Under the pieces are notes generated by a model. That model was not told the DNA's origin. It saw nothing but the letters and a program-made list of their open reading frames with translations, and ran no database searches. The translations under genes and the position numbers were made by a program. Below are positions 19,896-29,125 of a stretch of DNA of 64,000 bases, piece after piece. Positions within the stretch are counted from its first letter, which is position 1. Every line of letters starts with the position of its first letter. The DNA is from Nostoc commune NIES-4072 (GTDB lineage: Bacteria; Cyanobacteriota; Cyanobacteriia; Cyanobacteriales; Nostocaceae), in assembly GCF_003113895.1 (NCBI RefSeq), contig NZ_BDUD01000001.1, forward strand, positions 2,820,712 to 2,884,711, written 5' to 3'.

Positions 19896-21169
19896 TTAGC
19901 CGCCATTCCATAAATTTAGTTCGCCATAAACATTGATATCAAACGTAAATTCGATATCAATATGGTTCTTGGGATATTCTGTGGGCAAAGGTGCAAAAGG
20001 TGCAGCTCGTTGTATGGCATTGAGTGCTACTTCATCAGTTACACTGAATCCAGAGGTTTGTGCAATATTGAGATTGCTAACTTGACCTGAACGGTTAATA
20101 GTGAAGTTAAGCACCGTTCGCCGATTAGACTGGCTCATTCCTGGTAGCCACTGCTGCCGAACGCGTTGCTTTAGTTTGTTTAAGTAAGAGCTTGGCGATC
20201 GCGGTTAGAATTAGGCAAGGCTGCCAGATCATCACCACGATAATTCTGACTAGATACACCCACAGTACCACCCAACAAACTTGCTGCACCTGTTTTTAAA
20301 GATGACTGAGCTTGGGTAGGTGTTCGCGCACTTAATCTAGTTGTCGATTGCCCTAACTTCTTAGGGTTGCTAGGTACTGGTAATGTCGTAGCTCTTTCAA
20401 GCCCTGTTTTTCTCAGTGTTGCTGGTAATGGTGTAGTCGTTGGTGCTACTGCAATTTTCTTAGAATTAGGCACTTGTAATGTGGTTGTACGTGCTGAGGC
20501 TGTTTGCTTTGGGTTGAGTACTAAAGGTGTTGTCAAAGGCGCTGTTTTAAGAAGTGGTGCTACTGCAATTTTCTTAGGATTAGGGGCTTGTACTGTGGTT
20601 GTACGTGCTGAAGGTATTGGCTTTGGGTTAGGCACTGTTTGATGAAGTGGAACTGGTAGTGGTGTAGTCATTGGTGCTACTGCAATTTTTTTAGAAGGTA
20701 CTTGTGCCTCTCTTGCAGATGCTGATACCGTTTTTCGAGATTTAAATTGTGGTTGTTGACGAGATATAGGTGATTCCGTTTTCTGCTGCTGTCTTGTCTG
20801 GAATACCTCTGCTGGAGATGAGGCTGTTAAGTTAGAAGAACGCTTGTCATAGGCTTTATATTCTGTGGGATTCGCTGACTTCATTACAGAAACAGGTCTT
20901 TCTGGCAAAGCTTTACCACCAGCAATAGAATTTTTAGTAGCCCGAAATGAGGTTTGAGGAGGTACGTCTGTTTTATTAGCAGGAACTTCAACTACCTCGA
21001 TTGGAGTCTCTTGGGTAATTTCTTGGTTCGGCTCACGCATCAAAGCTTTGTACCAATATTTGCTCCCTATTAATAAAATTGAGTGCAATAGGATAGAAGT
21101 AATTACACCTTGGAGCATATCGATAGAGCGCACACTCCGATGGTATAGAAATTTATCAGAATCAACCAT
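19896..21169 (-). pseudogene. TonB-family energy transducer, single-base frameshift
   Basis: The N-terminal frame (20180-21169) has a short cytoplasmic start and one membrane helix (residues about 17-40, LQGVITSILLHSILLIGS). A long Pro/Thr-rich periplasmic spacer follows, with three degenerate copies of a KKIAVAP-centred repeat. It stops at NRDRQALT. The next frame immediately gives YLNKLKQRVRQQWLPGMSQS and the TonB C-terminal domain RRTVLNFTINRSGQVSNLNI. One base change at the HIP1-containing junction (around 20200) would restore a roughly 420-residue protein. It may be a real lesion or a sequencing error. Confidence 0.85.
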
Positions 21170-21305
21170 GTGATTGTACTTTCTTTAATAGCAGCCTCAA
21201 CAGTCTATTTATAGGGTATAAGCTTCTGCAATGATAAGTTTTTCAGTACATTGGTGTGACTATTTTAATAATCTGCCTCAAGCAAAGTTACCTTATTCAC
21301 TAAAA

Positions 21306-21321
21306 TGATGATATATCATCA
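21306..21321. promoter_or_regulatory. Perfect 16-bp palindrome abutting the ribosome site of the BMP operon
   Basis: TGATGATATATCATCA is an exact dyad. It is followed at once by AGGTAGG (ribosome binding region), with the ATG at 21330. Its position suits an operator or an mRNA hairpin controlling the nucleoside-type transporter. No regulator gene is adjacent. Confidence 0.5.
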
Positions 21322-21329
21322 GGTAGGAT

Positions 21330-22379
21330 ATGACACTATATTTTCCTAGACGTAAATTTGTTTTGTATGGTTCAGCTACTTTTGCTACTAGCCTCTTACT
21401 GAAAGCTTGCAAGAGCAGTCAAACCACGACACCAACAGTTAGTAGTAGTGGGGAAGGTTTTAAAATAGCGATCGCACTCCCTGGAATGATCACTGATAAA
21501 GCTTGGAATCAGTCTGGTTACGAAGGCTTAAACCTAGCTAAACAAAAACTGGGTGCAGAAATTGCATATCTGGAACAAGTTGCCCAAGCAGATCAAACAG
21601 AAGCATTAATAGACTTTGCCCGCAAAGGTTATAATGTTGTATTCGCCCACGGTGGACAATTTGATGCAGCTATAGAGCAAGTTGCTCCACAATTTCCCAA
21701 TACATTTTTTGTGGGTGTAAATGGTAATAACAAGGGAGAAAATATTGCCTCTTTGCGAATAGATCATTTGCAAGGTAGTTATTTATGTGGCATTATTAGT
21801 GCAGCTATCACTAAATCTAATAAATTAGCTTATATTGCTGGGCAAGAATTCCCCGCTACTCAAGAAGAACTACGAGGATTTAATTTAGGAGCAAAATCAG
21901 TTAAACCCAATATTAAAATTACTTCTACATTTCTAGGCGATTGGAATGATGTTGCTAAGGCAAAATCAGCTACACTTGCCTTAATTTCTTCAGGTACTGA
22001 TGTAATTTATCAATGGTTAGATAGTGCTTCACCCGCAGTTTTACAAGCAGCTAGTGATAAAGGGATTTATGCTTTTGGTAATACAAAAGATCAATTAGAT
22101 GTTGCTCCAAAAGCAGTGTTAACAAGTGCAGTTAAACGATTAGATATAGCAATAGCTTATTTAGCAGAACTCGCAAAACAAAAACAACTTAAAGGACAGA
22201 TATATAATATAGGTTTAGAAAGAAAAGATATATTATATTTAGGTAAATTTGGGGCCGCAGTAACAGAAACAGTTAAACAAAATATTTTCAAAGTACAACA
22301 GGAAATTGTCGATAAAAAAATTATTTTTGAAAATTGTCAGGAAGCTGGGAAGGATACCCGTTGTGTCAAAAAAGCATGA
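21330..22379 (+). CDS. BMP-family ABC transporter substrate-binding lipoprotein
   Basis: 349 residues. The signal region has a twin-arginine-like PRRKF and a lipobox LLKAC (Cys27), so it should be a lipid-anchored periplasmic protein. The body matches the Med/PnrA (BMP) family: ALPGMITDKAWNQSGYEGL near the start and FFVGVNGNNKGENIASLRID, with KLAYIAGQEF later. Known members bind nucleosides, and some bind thiamine- or flavin-like ligands. It is first in an operon, 6 bp ahead of the ATPase gene. Confidence 0.92.
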   Translation: MTLYFPRRKFVLYGSATFATSLLLKACKSSQTTTPTVSSSGEGFKIAIALPGMITDKAWNQSGYEGLNLAKQKLGAEIAYLEQVAQADQTEALIDFARKGYNVVFAHGGQFDAAIEQVAPQFPNTFFVGVNGNNKGENIASLRIDHLQGSYLCGIISAAITKSNKLAYIAGQEFPATQEELRGFNLGAKSVKPNIKITSTFLGDWNDVAKAKSATLALISSGTDVIYQWLDSASPAVLQAASDKGIYAFGNTKDQLDVAPKAVLTSAVKRLDIAIAYLAELAKQKQLKGQIYNIGLERKDILYLGKFGAAVTETVKQNIFKVQQEIVDKKIIFENCQEAGKDTRCVKKA

Positions 22380-22385
22380 ATCTCA

Positions 22386-23861
22386 ATGTATTTACGTTTA
22401 GAAAATATTAGTAAGAGCTTTAACTCATTTGTTGCGAACCATAATATTAGCTTCAGTGTTGATGCTGGGAAAATTCATGGTATTTTAGGTGAAAATGGCG
22501 CAGGTAAGACGACTTTAATGAACATTATTAGTGGTCTATACCAACCTGACAGTGGAAAAATTTATCTAGAAGATAAACCAGTAAAAATTACCTCTCCAAA
22601 GGGCGCAATCAAACTAGGTATAGGCATGGTATATCAACATTTTATGCTTGTGCCTAAGTTAACTGTTACTGAAAATATCATCCTGGGCATAGAAAAGAAT
22701 TGGTGCTTAAATCTGCGGAAAAAACAAGAAGAAATTGCTGCTTTATGCCAAGCCTATGGGCTAGAAATTGACCCCACAGAGCGAGTAGAAAATTTACCAG
22801 TTGGGACACAACAGCGAGTAGAAATCCTCAAAGTGTTATATCGCCAAGCCCAACTATTAATTCTCGATGAACCAACAGCAGTTTTGACATCAAGAGAAGT
22901 AGAACTATTAATAAATATCTTACGACAGCTAGCGGCGGCTGGAAAGACGATTATTTTTATTAGCCACAAGTTAGAAGAGGTAATCAATCTCTGCGATACA
23001 ATAACAGTGCTGCGACGAAGTAAAGTAGTAGCGACAACGACAGCTAAAGAGGTAACGCCTCAGCAACTAGCAGAATTGATGGTGGGGCGTGAAGTAGTTT
23101 TGCAAGTGAATAAATCTTCATCTGTACCGGGAGAAGTGATAGCTTCGGTACACAATTTGTCAGTTGCTAACGATAGGGGTATTCTTGCTGTTCGCAATAT
23201 TTCATTTCAATTACAGGCGGGAAAAATTTTAGGAATCGCTGGTGTAGATGGCAATGGACAACGAGAATTAGCTGATGCGATCGCAGGCTTAATTCCTATC
23301 AACAACGGTAAAATTGAGTTGAATAGCTTCTGTACTCGCCAGAGAATAGGTTACATTCCTGAAGATCGGCAAAAAATGGGTTTGGTGTTGCAGTTTAGTA
23401 TTGCCCAAAACTTGATTTTGAATGCTTTTAAAAACTTACCATTCTGCCGTAATTTTTTATTACAACCACTAGCCATCAAAAATCATGCTCAAGTTGTCAT
23501 GAAAGAATTTGATATTCGTGCGACTAGGGAAGATATGAAGGTAAGCCAACTATCGGGGGGAAATCAACAAAAGGTAATATTAGCAAGAGAACTAGCTGGA
23601 GAACCAAATTTAATTATAGCGATGCAACCCACACGGGGATTAGATGTAGGAGCGACAGCCGCAGTTCATTCCCAGTTATTAGCACAACGCGATCGCGGTG
23701 CCGCAATCTTGTATATTTCTACTGAGTTAGAAGAAGTGATGGCAATGAGCGATCGCATTGCCATAATCTACAGAGGAGAGTTTATCGCTATTTTGGATGC
23801 ACATACGGCGACGATAGAAAAAATTGGTTTATTGATGGGTGGGGGGACACGCAGAGGATAA
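22386..23861 (+). CDS. ABC transporter ATP-binding protein (double cassette) for the BMP system
   Basis: 491 residues with two ATPase halves. The first has Walker A GENGAGKTTLM, signature LPVGTQQRVEILK and Walker B LLILDEPTAVL. The second has the degenerate Walker A GVDGNGQREL usual for this class, with signature LSGGNQQKVILARE. This is the layout of NupA/YufO and of sugar importers of the RbsA type. It energises the two permeases downstream. The ATG lies 6 bp after the previous stop, so translation is probably coupled. Confidence 0.94.
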   Translation: MYLRLENISKSFNSFVANHNISFSVDAGKIHGILGENGAGKTTLMNIISGLYQPDSGKIYLEDKPVKITSPKGAIKLGIGMVYQHFMLVPKLTVTENIILGIEKNWCLNLRKKQEEIAALCQAYGLEIDPTERVENLPVGTQQRVEILKVLYRQAQLLILDEPTAVLTSREVELLINILRQLAAAGKTIIFISHKLEEVINLCDTITVLRRSKVVATTTAKEVTPQQLAELMVGREVVLQVNKSSSVPGEVIASVHNLSVANDRGILAVRNISFQLQAGKILGIAGVDGNGQRELADAIAGLIPINNGKIELNSFCTRQRIGYIPEDRQKMGLVLQFSIAQNLILNAFKNLPFCRNFLLQPLAIKNHAQVVMKEFDIRATREDMKVSQLSGGNQQKVILARELAGEPNLIIAMQPTRGLDVGATAAVHSQLLAQRDRGAAILYISTELEEVMAMSDRIAIIYRGEFIAILDAHTATIEKIGLLMGGGTRRG

Positions 23862-23911
23862 AAATGGCTGATCAAGAATTAGAACTTTATCGAGTAAAAT
23901 TTATTCTCGAT

Positions 23912-24487
23912 TTATTCTCGACTCTCAAAAGTCACACCTTCATAAATCAATTCAATAGCACAACTAAAATCAACACTTTCTATAGTGATATCGTCACCAA
24001 TTGTATAGGGAGAATACAGCCACATTCTGCCTTCTCCCCGACGATAAAATTCAATTCCAATTTTTTCGGATTCAATCAAAATATATTCTTGCAAACTGGT
24101 CATAGTGCGATAAGAAGCAAACTTTTCTCCTCTATCTTTAGCTTCTGTTCCAGGAGAAAGAACTTCCACAATGATTTTGGGATATTGAATAAATTTCCGT
24201 GCATTTAAATCTCTAGCATCACAACTAACTACCACATCAGGATAGTAATATGGGCTTTGAGTACTAACTTGCACCTTGACATCTGCAACGTTAATTCGAC
24301 AACTTCTAGCACGCAGATGAGGATACAATGCTCTGTAGAGATTTAGGGCAATATCATTGTGAGGAATTGTCCCGCCAGTCATGGCAAACACTTTGCCATT
24401 AACGTATTCATAGCGACTATCTTGTAATGGTTCCCATTCAAGATATTGGTCGATGCTCATTTTTTGAGGTTGAGGGATGGCAATCAT
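23912..24487 (-). CDS. Uma2-family endonuclease inserted backwards in the transporter operon
   Basis: 191 residues. SIDQYLEWEPLQDSRYEYVN and GKVFAMTGG at the start, YYPDVVVSCD (catalytic P-D), KIIVEVLSPGTEAKDRG (E-V), and LQEYILIESEK. It is complete and typical of the family. Its start (ATG 24487) is only 6 bp from the divergent start of the permease at 24494. It separates the ATPase gene from the permeases, so the operon must be read through antisense to it or from a separate promoter. Confidence 0.9.
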   Translation of the reverse strand: MIAIPQPQKMSIDQYLEWEPLQDSRYEYVNGKVFAMTGGTIPHNDIALNLYRALYPHLRARSCRINVADVKVQVSTQSPYYYPDVVVSCDARDLNARKFIQYPKIIVEVLSPGTEAKDRGEKFASYRTMTSLQEYILIESEKIGIEFYRRGEGRMWLYSPYTIGDDITIESVDFSCAIELIYEGVTFESRE

Positions 24488-24493
24488 TGCATC

Positions 24494-25567
24494 ATGATCA
24501 CAAATAAACGCTTTCAACTCCTGCTACCAATCCTATCACCACTAATTGCGTTGGCGCAGCCCGCCGTAGGCATCGCCTCTGCTCTCATCGTTGGTGCTAT
24601 GCTTATATTACTCGCTGGGGCAAATCCCATCACTGCCTACACAGCTTTATTTCAAGAATCCCTAACTACTTACTTTGGGTTTGGCAACACCCTCACCAAA
24701 ATGACACCTCTATTATTCACCAGTTTAGGGGTATTAGTTGCATTGCGGGCTGGTCAATTTAATATCGGTGGCGAAGGACAAATTTACCTCGGTGCGTTGG
24801 GTAGCGCTTTAATTGGGTTATATGTACAAGGAATACCTGCTGTCATACACATTCCCTTAGCACTTGTGGCTGGATTTCTCTTTGGTGCGGTTTGGGGTTG
24901 GATACCTGGTTATCTGAAAGCTGTTCGAGGAGTAAATGAAGTCATCACTACTCTATTGCTGAATTACATCGCGGTGAATTTAGTTAGCTACTTGGTGCAA
25001 AATCCCTTAAAAGCACCAGGCGCACCTAGTCCTTATTCGCCATTAATTGCTAAAGAAGCACAGTTACCCGTTATTTTACCCCAAAGTTTAGCCCATGCAG
25101 GCATAATCCTTGCGTTAATGGCAGCCGCCCTCTTGTGGGTATTATTAGTGCGATCGCCTCTAGGATACCAAATCGCCGCCGTTGGTTTTAACCCCACAGC
25201 AGCCCATTATGCAAGGATTTCAGTAAAAAATACCATCATACTAATCATGTCCTTAGCAGGTGGTTTAGCCGGGTTGGCGGGTGCATCTGAGGTGATGGGG
25301 TTGAAGTACCGCTTATTTGAACAGGTGTCATCTGGTTATGGGTTTGATGCAGTTGCGATCGCTTTTTTAAGTCGCGGTAGTATTGGCGGTGTAGTCTTGA
25401 CTTCTTTATTTTTTGCCGCCTTGCGTAGCGGTGCAAATGTCATGCAACGTAGTGCTGGTGTACCTGTGACTGTAGTTTATGCAATTCAAGGATTAACTGT
25501 GTTATTTATTGCTATCAGTCTCGCTGTAGAAAGACGAATAAAAACGCAAAGTAACGCTGAGGTTTAA
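24494..25567 (+). CDS. ABC transporter permease of the BMP/nucleoside system, first subunit
   Basis: 357 residues, about eight to ten membrane segments. It has the RbsC-type permease fold with AGQFNIGGEGQIYLGALGSA near residue 90, a family signature, and RGVNEVITTLLLNYIA in the coupling region. It corresponds to NupB/YufP. ATG 24494 is chosen because the longer frame overlaps the Uma2 gene. It is followed by the second permease after an 88-bp repeat-bearing spacer. Confidence 0.92.
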   Translation: MITNKRFQLLLPILSPLIALAQPAVGIASALIVGAMLILLAGANPITAYTALFQESLTTYFGFGNTLTKMTPLLFTSLGVLVALRAGQFNIGGEGQIYLGALGSALIGLYVQGIPAVIHIPLALVAGFLFGAVWGWIPGYLKAVRGVNEVITTLLLNYIAVNLVSYLVQNPLKAPGAPSPYSPLIAKEAQLPVILPQSLAHAGIILALMAAALLWVLLVRSPLGYQIAAVGFNPTAAHYARISVKNTIILIMSLAGGLAGLAGASEVMGLKYRLFEQVSSGYGFDAVAIAFLSRGSIGGVVLTSLFFAALRSGANVMQRSAGVPVTVVYAIQGLTVLFIAISLAVERRIKTQSNAEV

Positions 25568-25655
25568 CGCGGAAGTTTCTCTGCGATACTCTGCGCTTCC
25601 CTTAGCGTAGCCTCCGGCAAGCCGCAAAGCGTCTACTTCTGCGTTAAAAAAAACT

Positions 25656-26594
25656 ATGAATAATATTAACTTCTTCTCAGATTACTTAGTTGCTAGTTTA
25701 AGTTTAGCAGTACCCCTAGCATTTGCTGCCCTTGGTGGAATGTACTCAGAACGGTCGGGAGTGCTAAATATTGCCCTCGAAGGGATGTTAATAACTGGTG
25801 CTTTTTCCAGTGCAACCGCTACCTTTTATACTGGCAACCCTTGGCTTGGTCTTCTCTGTGCCTTGATTGCCGGGGGATTAGTCGGTTTACTTCACGCTTT
25901 TATGTGTATCACTTTATATGTTAATCAGTTGGTATCAGGGTTAGCGATTAATCTGGTGGCTGCGGGGTTGACATCATTTTTAGCGCGGTTAGTATTTAAT
26001 GGCAGTAGTACTAAAAGATTACCAGGAATTGAGCCTATGCCTATTCCTGGTCTTGCAAATATACCTGTACTTGGATCTGTATTGTTCCAGCAAGATGTTC
26101 TTGTATATTTACTGATAACTCTAGTTGCTGTTAGTATCTATATTTTCTTTTATACTAGCTTTGGGCTGACCTTGCGGGCAGTGGGGGAATATCCCCAAGC
26201 AGCTGCTACGGCTGGGCTTTCAGTATCAAGGGTGCGATATTTGGCTGTAGTAGTCAGTGGTTGTCTTGCGAGTTTAGGAGGGGCTGATCTGGCTTTAGTG
26301 CAAATAAAATTTTTTACAGAAGGTATGAGTGCAGGTAAAGGATTTATTGCGATCGCTGCTTTAATTTTTGGTAGGTGGCATCCTTTAGGTAGTACTTTGG
26401 CTTGTTTTTTATTTGGTGCTACGGAAGCTTTACAGTTACGAATTCAAGCACTAGGCGTAAATATTCCTTATCAATTTTTAGTCATGTTACCATACGCGAT
26501 CGCTTTATTTGCATTATTAGGATTAGCTGGTAAATCTATACCGCCGCAGGGCTTGGGTGTCCCTTACTCCCCAGAAAATCACCAAGACAATTAG
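25656..26594 (+). CDS. ABC transporter permease of the BMP/nucleoside system, second subunit
   Basis: 312 residues, multi-pass. ERSGVLNIALEGMLITGAF near residue 30 is the matching signature of the NupC/YufQ permeases, and GFIAIAALIFGRWHPLGSTL near residue 230 is equally characteristic. It forms a heterodimer with the previous subunit in the plasma membrane. It is the last gene of the operon; the next 180 bp hold only non-coding sequence. Confidence 0.93.
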   Translation: MNNINFFSDYLVASLSLAVPLAFAALGGMYSERSGVLNIALEGMLITGAFSSATATFYTGNPWLGLLCALIAGGLVGLLHAFMCITLYVNQLVSGLAINLVAAGLTSFLARLVFNGSSTKRLPGIEPMPIPGLANIPVLGSVLFQQDVLVYLLITLVAVSIYIFFYTSFGLTLRAVGEYPQAAATAGLSVSRVRYLAVVVSGCLASLGGADLALVQIKFFTEGMSAGKGFIAIAALIFGRWHPLGSTLACFLFGATEALQLRIQALGVNIPYQFLVMLPYAIALFALLGLAGKSIPPQGLGVPYSPENHQDN

Positions 26595-26779
26595 GGGCCT
26601 AATAAGCAGTGATTCTCCAATGATCTTACGCCGTCAGCCCCAACTTTTAGAAACGCTGTATTTCGACTTTGCTCAACATAAATTCACGTTCGAGGAAGTC
26701 AAAAGTCACGCATTCACTCATTCAAAATTAAGAACCCCATAAATAAATTTAGTTGCTCTGCATCCAAATTATTTTTTGG

Positions 26780-27445
26780 TCATAATTCACCCAGTAGCTT
26801 AAAATTAAGTCTGCGTGACATCAAACCAATCCCAATTACACATATACCGAATATCATTGCCTTAGTTCTTGGTTCTGGAACTTTCTGTGGTATCTGGAAG
26901 GAACCACTCAAAAAAGCTTTACCTTTCAAAGGAGCAGTGGGTTCTTGATCGAGTGACTCAGTTTCATTAAAATTAAATATGCCTGTAGCACCGCTAAACT
27001 TGCCTGCACCACCAGTAATGGTTATAGTACCAGAACCTACTAATTGGCGGTTGGGAAAATCAAATGAAGCAGTAGCGTTACTGCTGGCAAATAATTTATC
27101 ATCGCCACTGCCAAAAAACTCGTCTCTGCCGATTGGTAAGCCTTGTAAACCAAATTTTGCTGGGTCTTGAACGAACACGAGATTTCCTGTATCAGGGTCA
27201 ACTCGGCTATAGTTGTCTATGCTTAAAAAGTTAGTCAGACCATAATCAGCATCAGGATTAAAGCCTGAGACAAAGGCTTTTGATACGTCGGTTGATGGGA
27301 TAGGTGTCAGAGTAACATTTATGTTATATACTACGTCGAATGGAAACGTAGTTTGGGCGATCGCTTTTGCCGTACTTGTACCCACGCTCAGTAAAGAAAA
27401 AACTAGTGGAACAAGACACACCCGACTATATAATTGCAGTGCCAT
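26780..27445 (-). CDS. PEP-CTERM sorted exported protein
   Basis: 221 residues. An N-terminal signal peptide (VPLVFSLLSVGTSTAKAIAQ) precedes a beta-rich body with Gly/Ser stretches (GSGTITITGGAGKFSGATG). The C-terminus is VPEPRTKAMIFGICVIGIGL followed by a basic cluster: the PEP motif, a membrane helix and Arg that define the exosortase-dependent sorting signal. It is probably displayed on the cell surface; no enzymatic motif is visible. No exosortase gene is in the window. Confidence 0.88.
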   Translation of the reverse strand: MALQLYSRVCLVPLVFSLLSVGTSTAKAIAQTTFPFDVVYNINVTLTPIPSTDVSKAFVSGFNPDADYGLTNFLSIDNYSRVDPDTGNLVFVQDPAKFGLQGLPIGRDEFFGSGDDKLFASSNATASFDFPNRQLVGSGTITITGGAGKFSGATGIFNFNETESLDQEPTAPLKGKAFLSGSFQIPQKVPEPRTKAMIFGICVIGIGLMSRRLNFKLLGEL

Positions 27446-27633
27446 TTAGGAGCCTCACGAATCAAAAAATATTGACTTTTACAACGAACAGAATCTTTAT
27501 TTGCTTAAAGCCAGAGAATAAGTTTTTTGGCGTGTAAATCAAAGAGGTGGAAAATTGAAATTTGATTTTTCAGCAGTTGTTCAAATATCATCTCATGCAA
27601 TCCACCGTTAACGCAGATATTTTACCCAGTTAT

Positions 27634-27837
27634 CTATCGTGCTTCATCACTGACCATAAATGCTACTACATCAGCAATTTCTTTCTTATACATCTTCCAG
27701 TTTAAAAAATTGGTGTTTGAAACCCTTACTCTGCTTGGCTCGAAAAATTCAAAAACTTTCTTAGGGGACAAATCTATTGTATTTGCCAACAAGTAAGCAT
27801 TATTTGATAAAGTGAAGTTTTGTCGAACGCTCTTCAT
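27634..27837 (-). CDS. Hypothetical 67-residue protein divergent from dus
   Basis: From ATG 27837, four bases from the dus start. It contains NFTLSNNAYLLANTIDLSPK and ends KEIADVVAFMVSDEAR. It looks moderately protein-like but matches no family I know. The close head-to-head placement either means a shared promoter inside the coding ends or that this frame is spurious. Confidence 0.3.
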   Translation of the reverse strand: MKSVRQNFTLSNNAYLLANTIDLSPKKVFEFFEPSRVRVSNTNFLNWKMYKKEIADVVAFMVSDEAR

Positions 27838-27841
27838 CTCT

Positions 27842-28864
27842 ATGTCGTCCCAGGTATCGCTCCCCCAATCGCTGCATCCAGACCTACCCTTCACGGCTCT
27901 TGCACCCATGCAGGATGTAACAAACCTCTGGTTTATGAAGGTGATTGCTCACTATGGCAGCCCTGACTACTTTTTCACCGAGTATTTCCGGGTGAATGAT
28001 ACCTCACGGCTCAATCGTAGCATTCTGGCAGCAATCACCGAAAATGACACGGGTCGCCCTGTTTTTGCTCAAATGATTGGCGAAAGCATTCCAGATTTAG
28101 TAAGAACAGCAAAAGAACTCTGCAACTATAATATCGCTGGAGTTGACTTGAACATGGGCTGTCCAGCACCTAGAATCTATCGCAAAAAAGTTGGGGGTGG
28201 ATTGCTGCTATTACCAGAAAAAGTGGATCGGATTTTGGGAGAACTGCGTTCTGCTGTCAACGATCGCCCTTTGACGGTCAAGATGCGCTTAGGCTTTGAA
28301 AATACAGATAACTTTTACGAAATTCTAGATATGATCAATCGCCACAGCATTGATTTGCTGAGTTTGCATGGTCGCACTGTGAAAGATATGTACCACGGAG
28401 CAGTAAAATATGATTTGATCGCTGAAGCGGTGAAACGGGTTGATTGTCCAGTGCTTGCCAATGGCAATATCCACTCTGCGACAACTGCCCTTAAAGTGCT
28501 TTCTCAAACGGGCGCGGCGGGTGTAATGGTGGGACGCTGGGCGATTGGGAATCCTTGGCTTTTTAATCAAATTCGGCAGGCTTTGCGCTTCGAGACGATC
28601 ACGCCTGTTCCTTTAGTAGAGGTACGCAACTATATTGACCGTTTATGGCAAACCCCCACAGCAGCAACTATGCCAGAGCGATCGCGCCTTGGCTACCTGA
28701 AAATGTTCCTCAACTACATTGCCCTAAGTGTTGACACTGAAGGTGATTTTTTGCGGCTGATGCGACAGACCTCTACTGAGGTAGAAATGTTTAACCTCTG
28801 CGATCGTTTTCTCCTTAGTGATTTGACGAAAACTTTAGCCCTAACACCCTTAAAGAGCGTGTAA
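27842..28864 (+). CDS. tRNA-dihydrouridine synthase family protein
   Basis: 340 residues, FMN-dependent TIM barrel that reduces uridine in the tRNA D-loop. Seen are ALAPMQDVTNLWFM (FMN phosphate strand), VDLNMGCPAPR with the catalytic Cys, LTVKMRLGFENTDNF, LSLHGRTVKDMYHG (His/Arg substrate contacts), PVLANGNIHS and GVMVGRWAIGNPWLF. It resembles the bacterial DusA/DusC-like branch that has NLWFM after PMQD. ATG 27842 is chosen over 27812 to fit the family N-terminus. Confidence 0.92.
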   Translation: MSSQVSLPQSLHPDLPFTALAPMQDVTNLWFMKVIAHYGSPDYFFTEYFRVNDTSRLNRSILAAITENDTGRPVFAQMIGESIPDLVRTAKELCNYNIAGVDLNMGCPAPRIYRKKVGGGLLLLPEKVDRILGELRSAVNDRPLTVKMRLGFENTDNFYEILDMINRHSIDLLSLHGRTVKDMYHGAVKYDLIAEAVKRVDCPVLANGNIHSATTALKVLSQTGAAGVMVGRWAIGNPWLFNQIRQALRFETITPVPLVEVRNYIDRLWQTPTAATMPERSRLGYLKMFLNYIALSVDTEGDFLRLMRQTSTEVEMFNLCDRFLLSDLTKTLALTPLKSV

Positions 28865-28971
28865 CTGTAGACAACAAATCTGAGTGCGATCGTTCCAGAT
28901 TAAATTACCGATTCTTTGCAACTGGTTGATAATTCTATTTCCAGCAGTTCTGGTCATTAGATTTTAGACAT

Positions 28972-29074
28972 TAGACCTCTTGGGGAAAAGGGTAATGGTT
29001 TTAGGGGAAGGGGACAATACAGAATTTTTTCCCCTTCCCCCTTCACCTTTTCCCGACAAATCCCAAGAAGTCTA
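28972..29074. mobile_element. MITE, copy 1 of the TAGACCTCTTG family
   Basis: The ends TAGACCTCTTG and CAAGAAGTCTA are inverted with one mismatch. The inside is a long purine-rich arm (GGGGAAAAGGGTAATGG) pairing with a pyrimidine-rich arm (CCCCTTCCCCC), giving a near-complete hairpin. It is homologous to 36200-36324. Confidence 0.78.
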
Positions 29075-29125
29075 TTAGAAAGGGGACAGGGCATCTTGTA
29101 CTTAGTAATCAAAAAGTATTATGCA

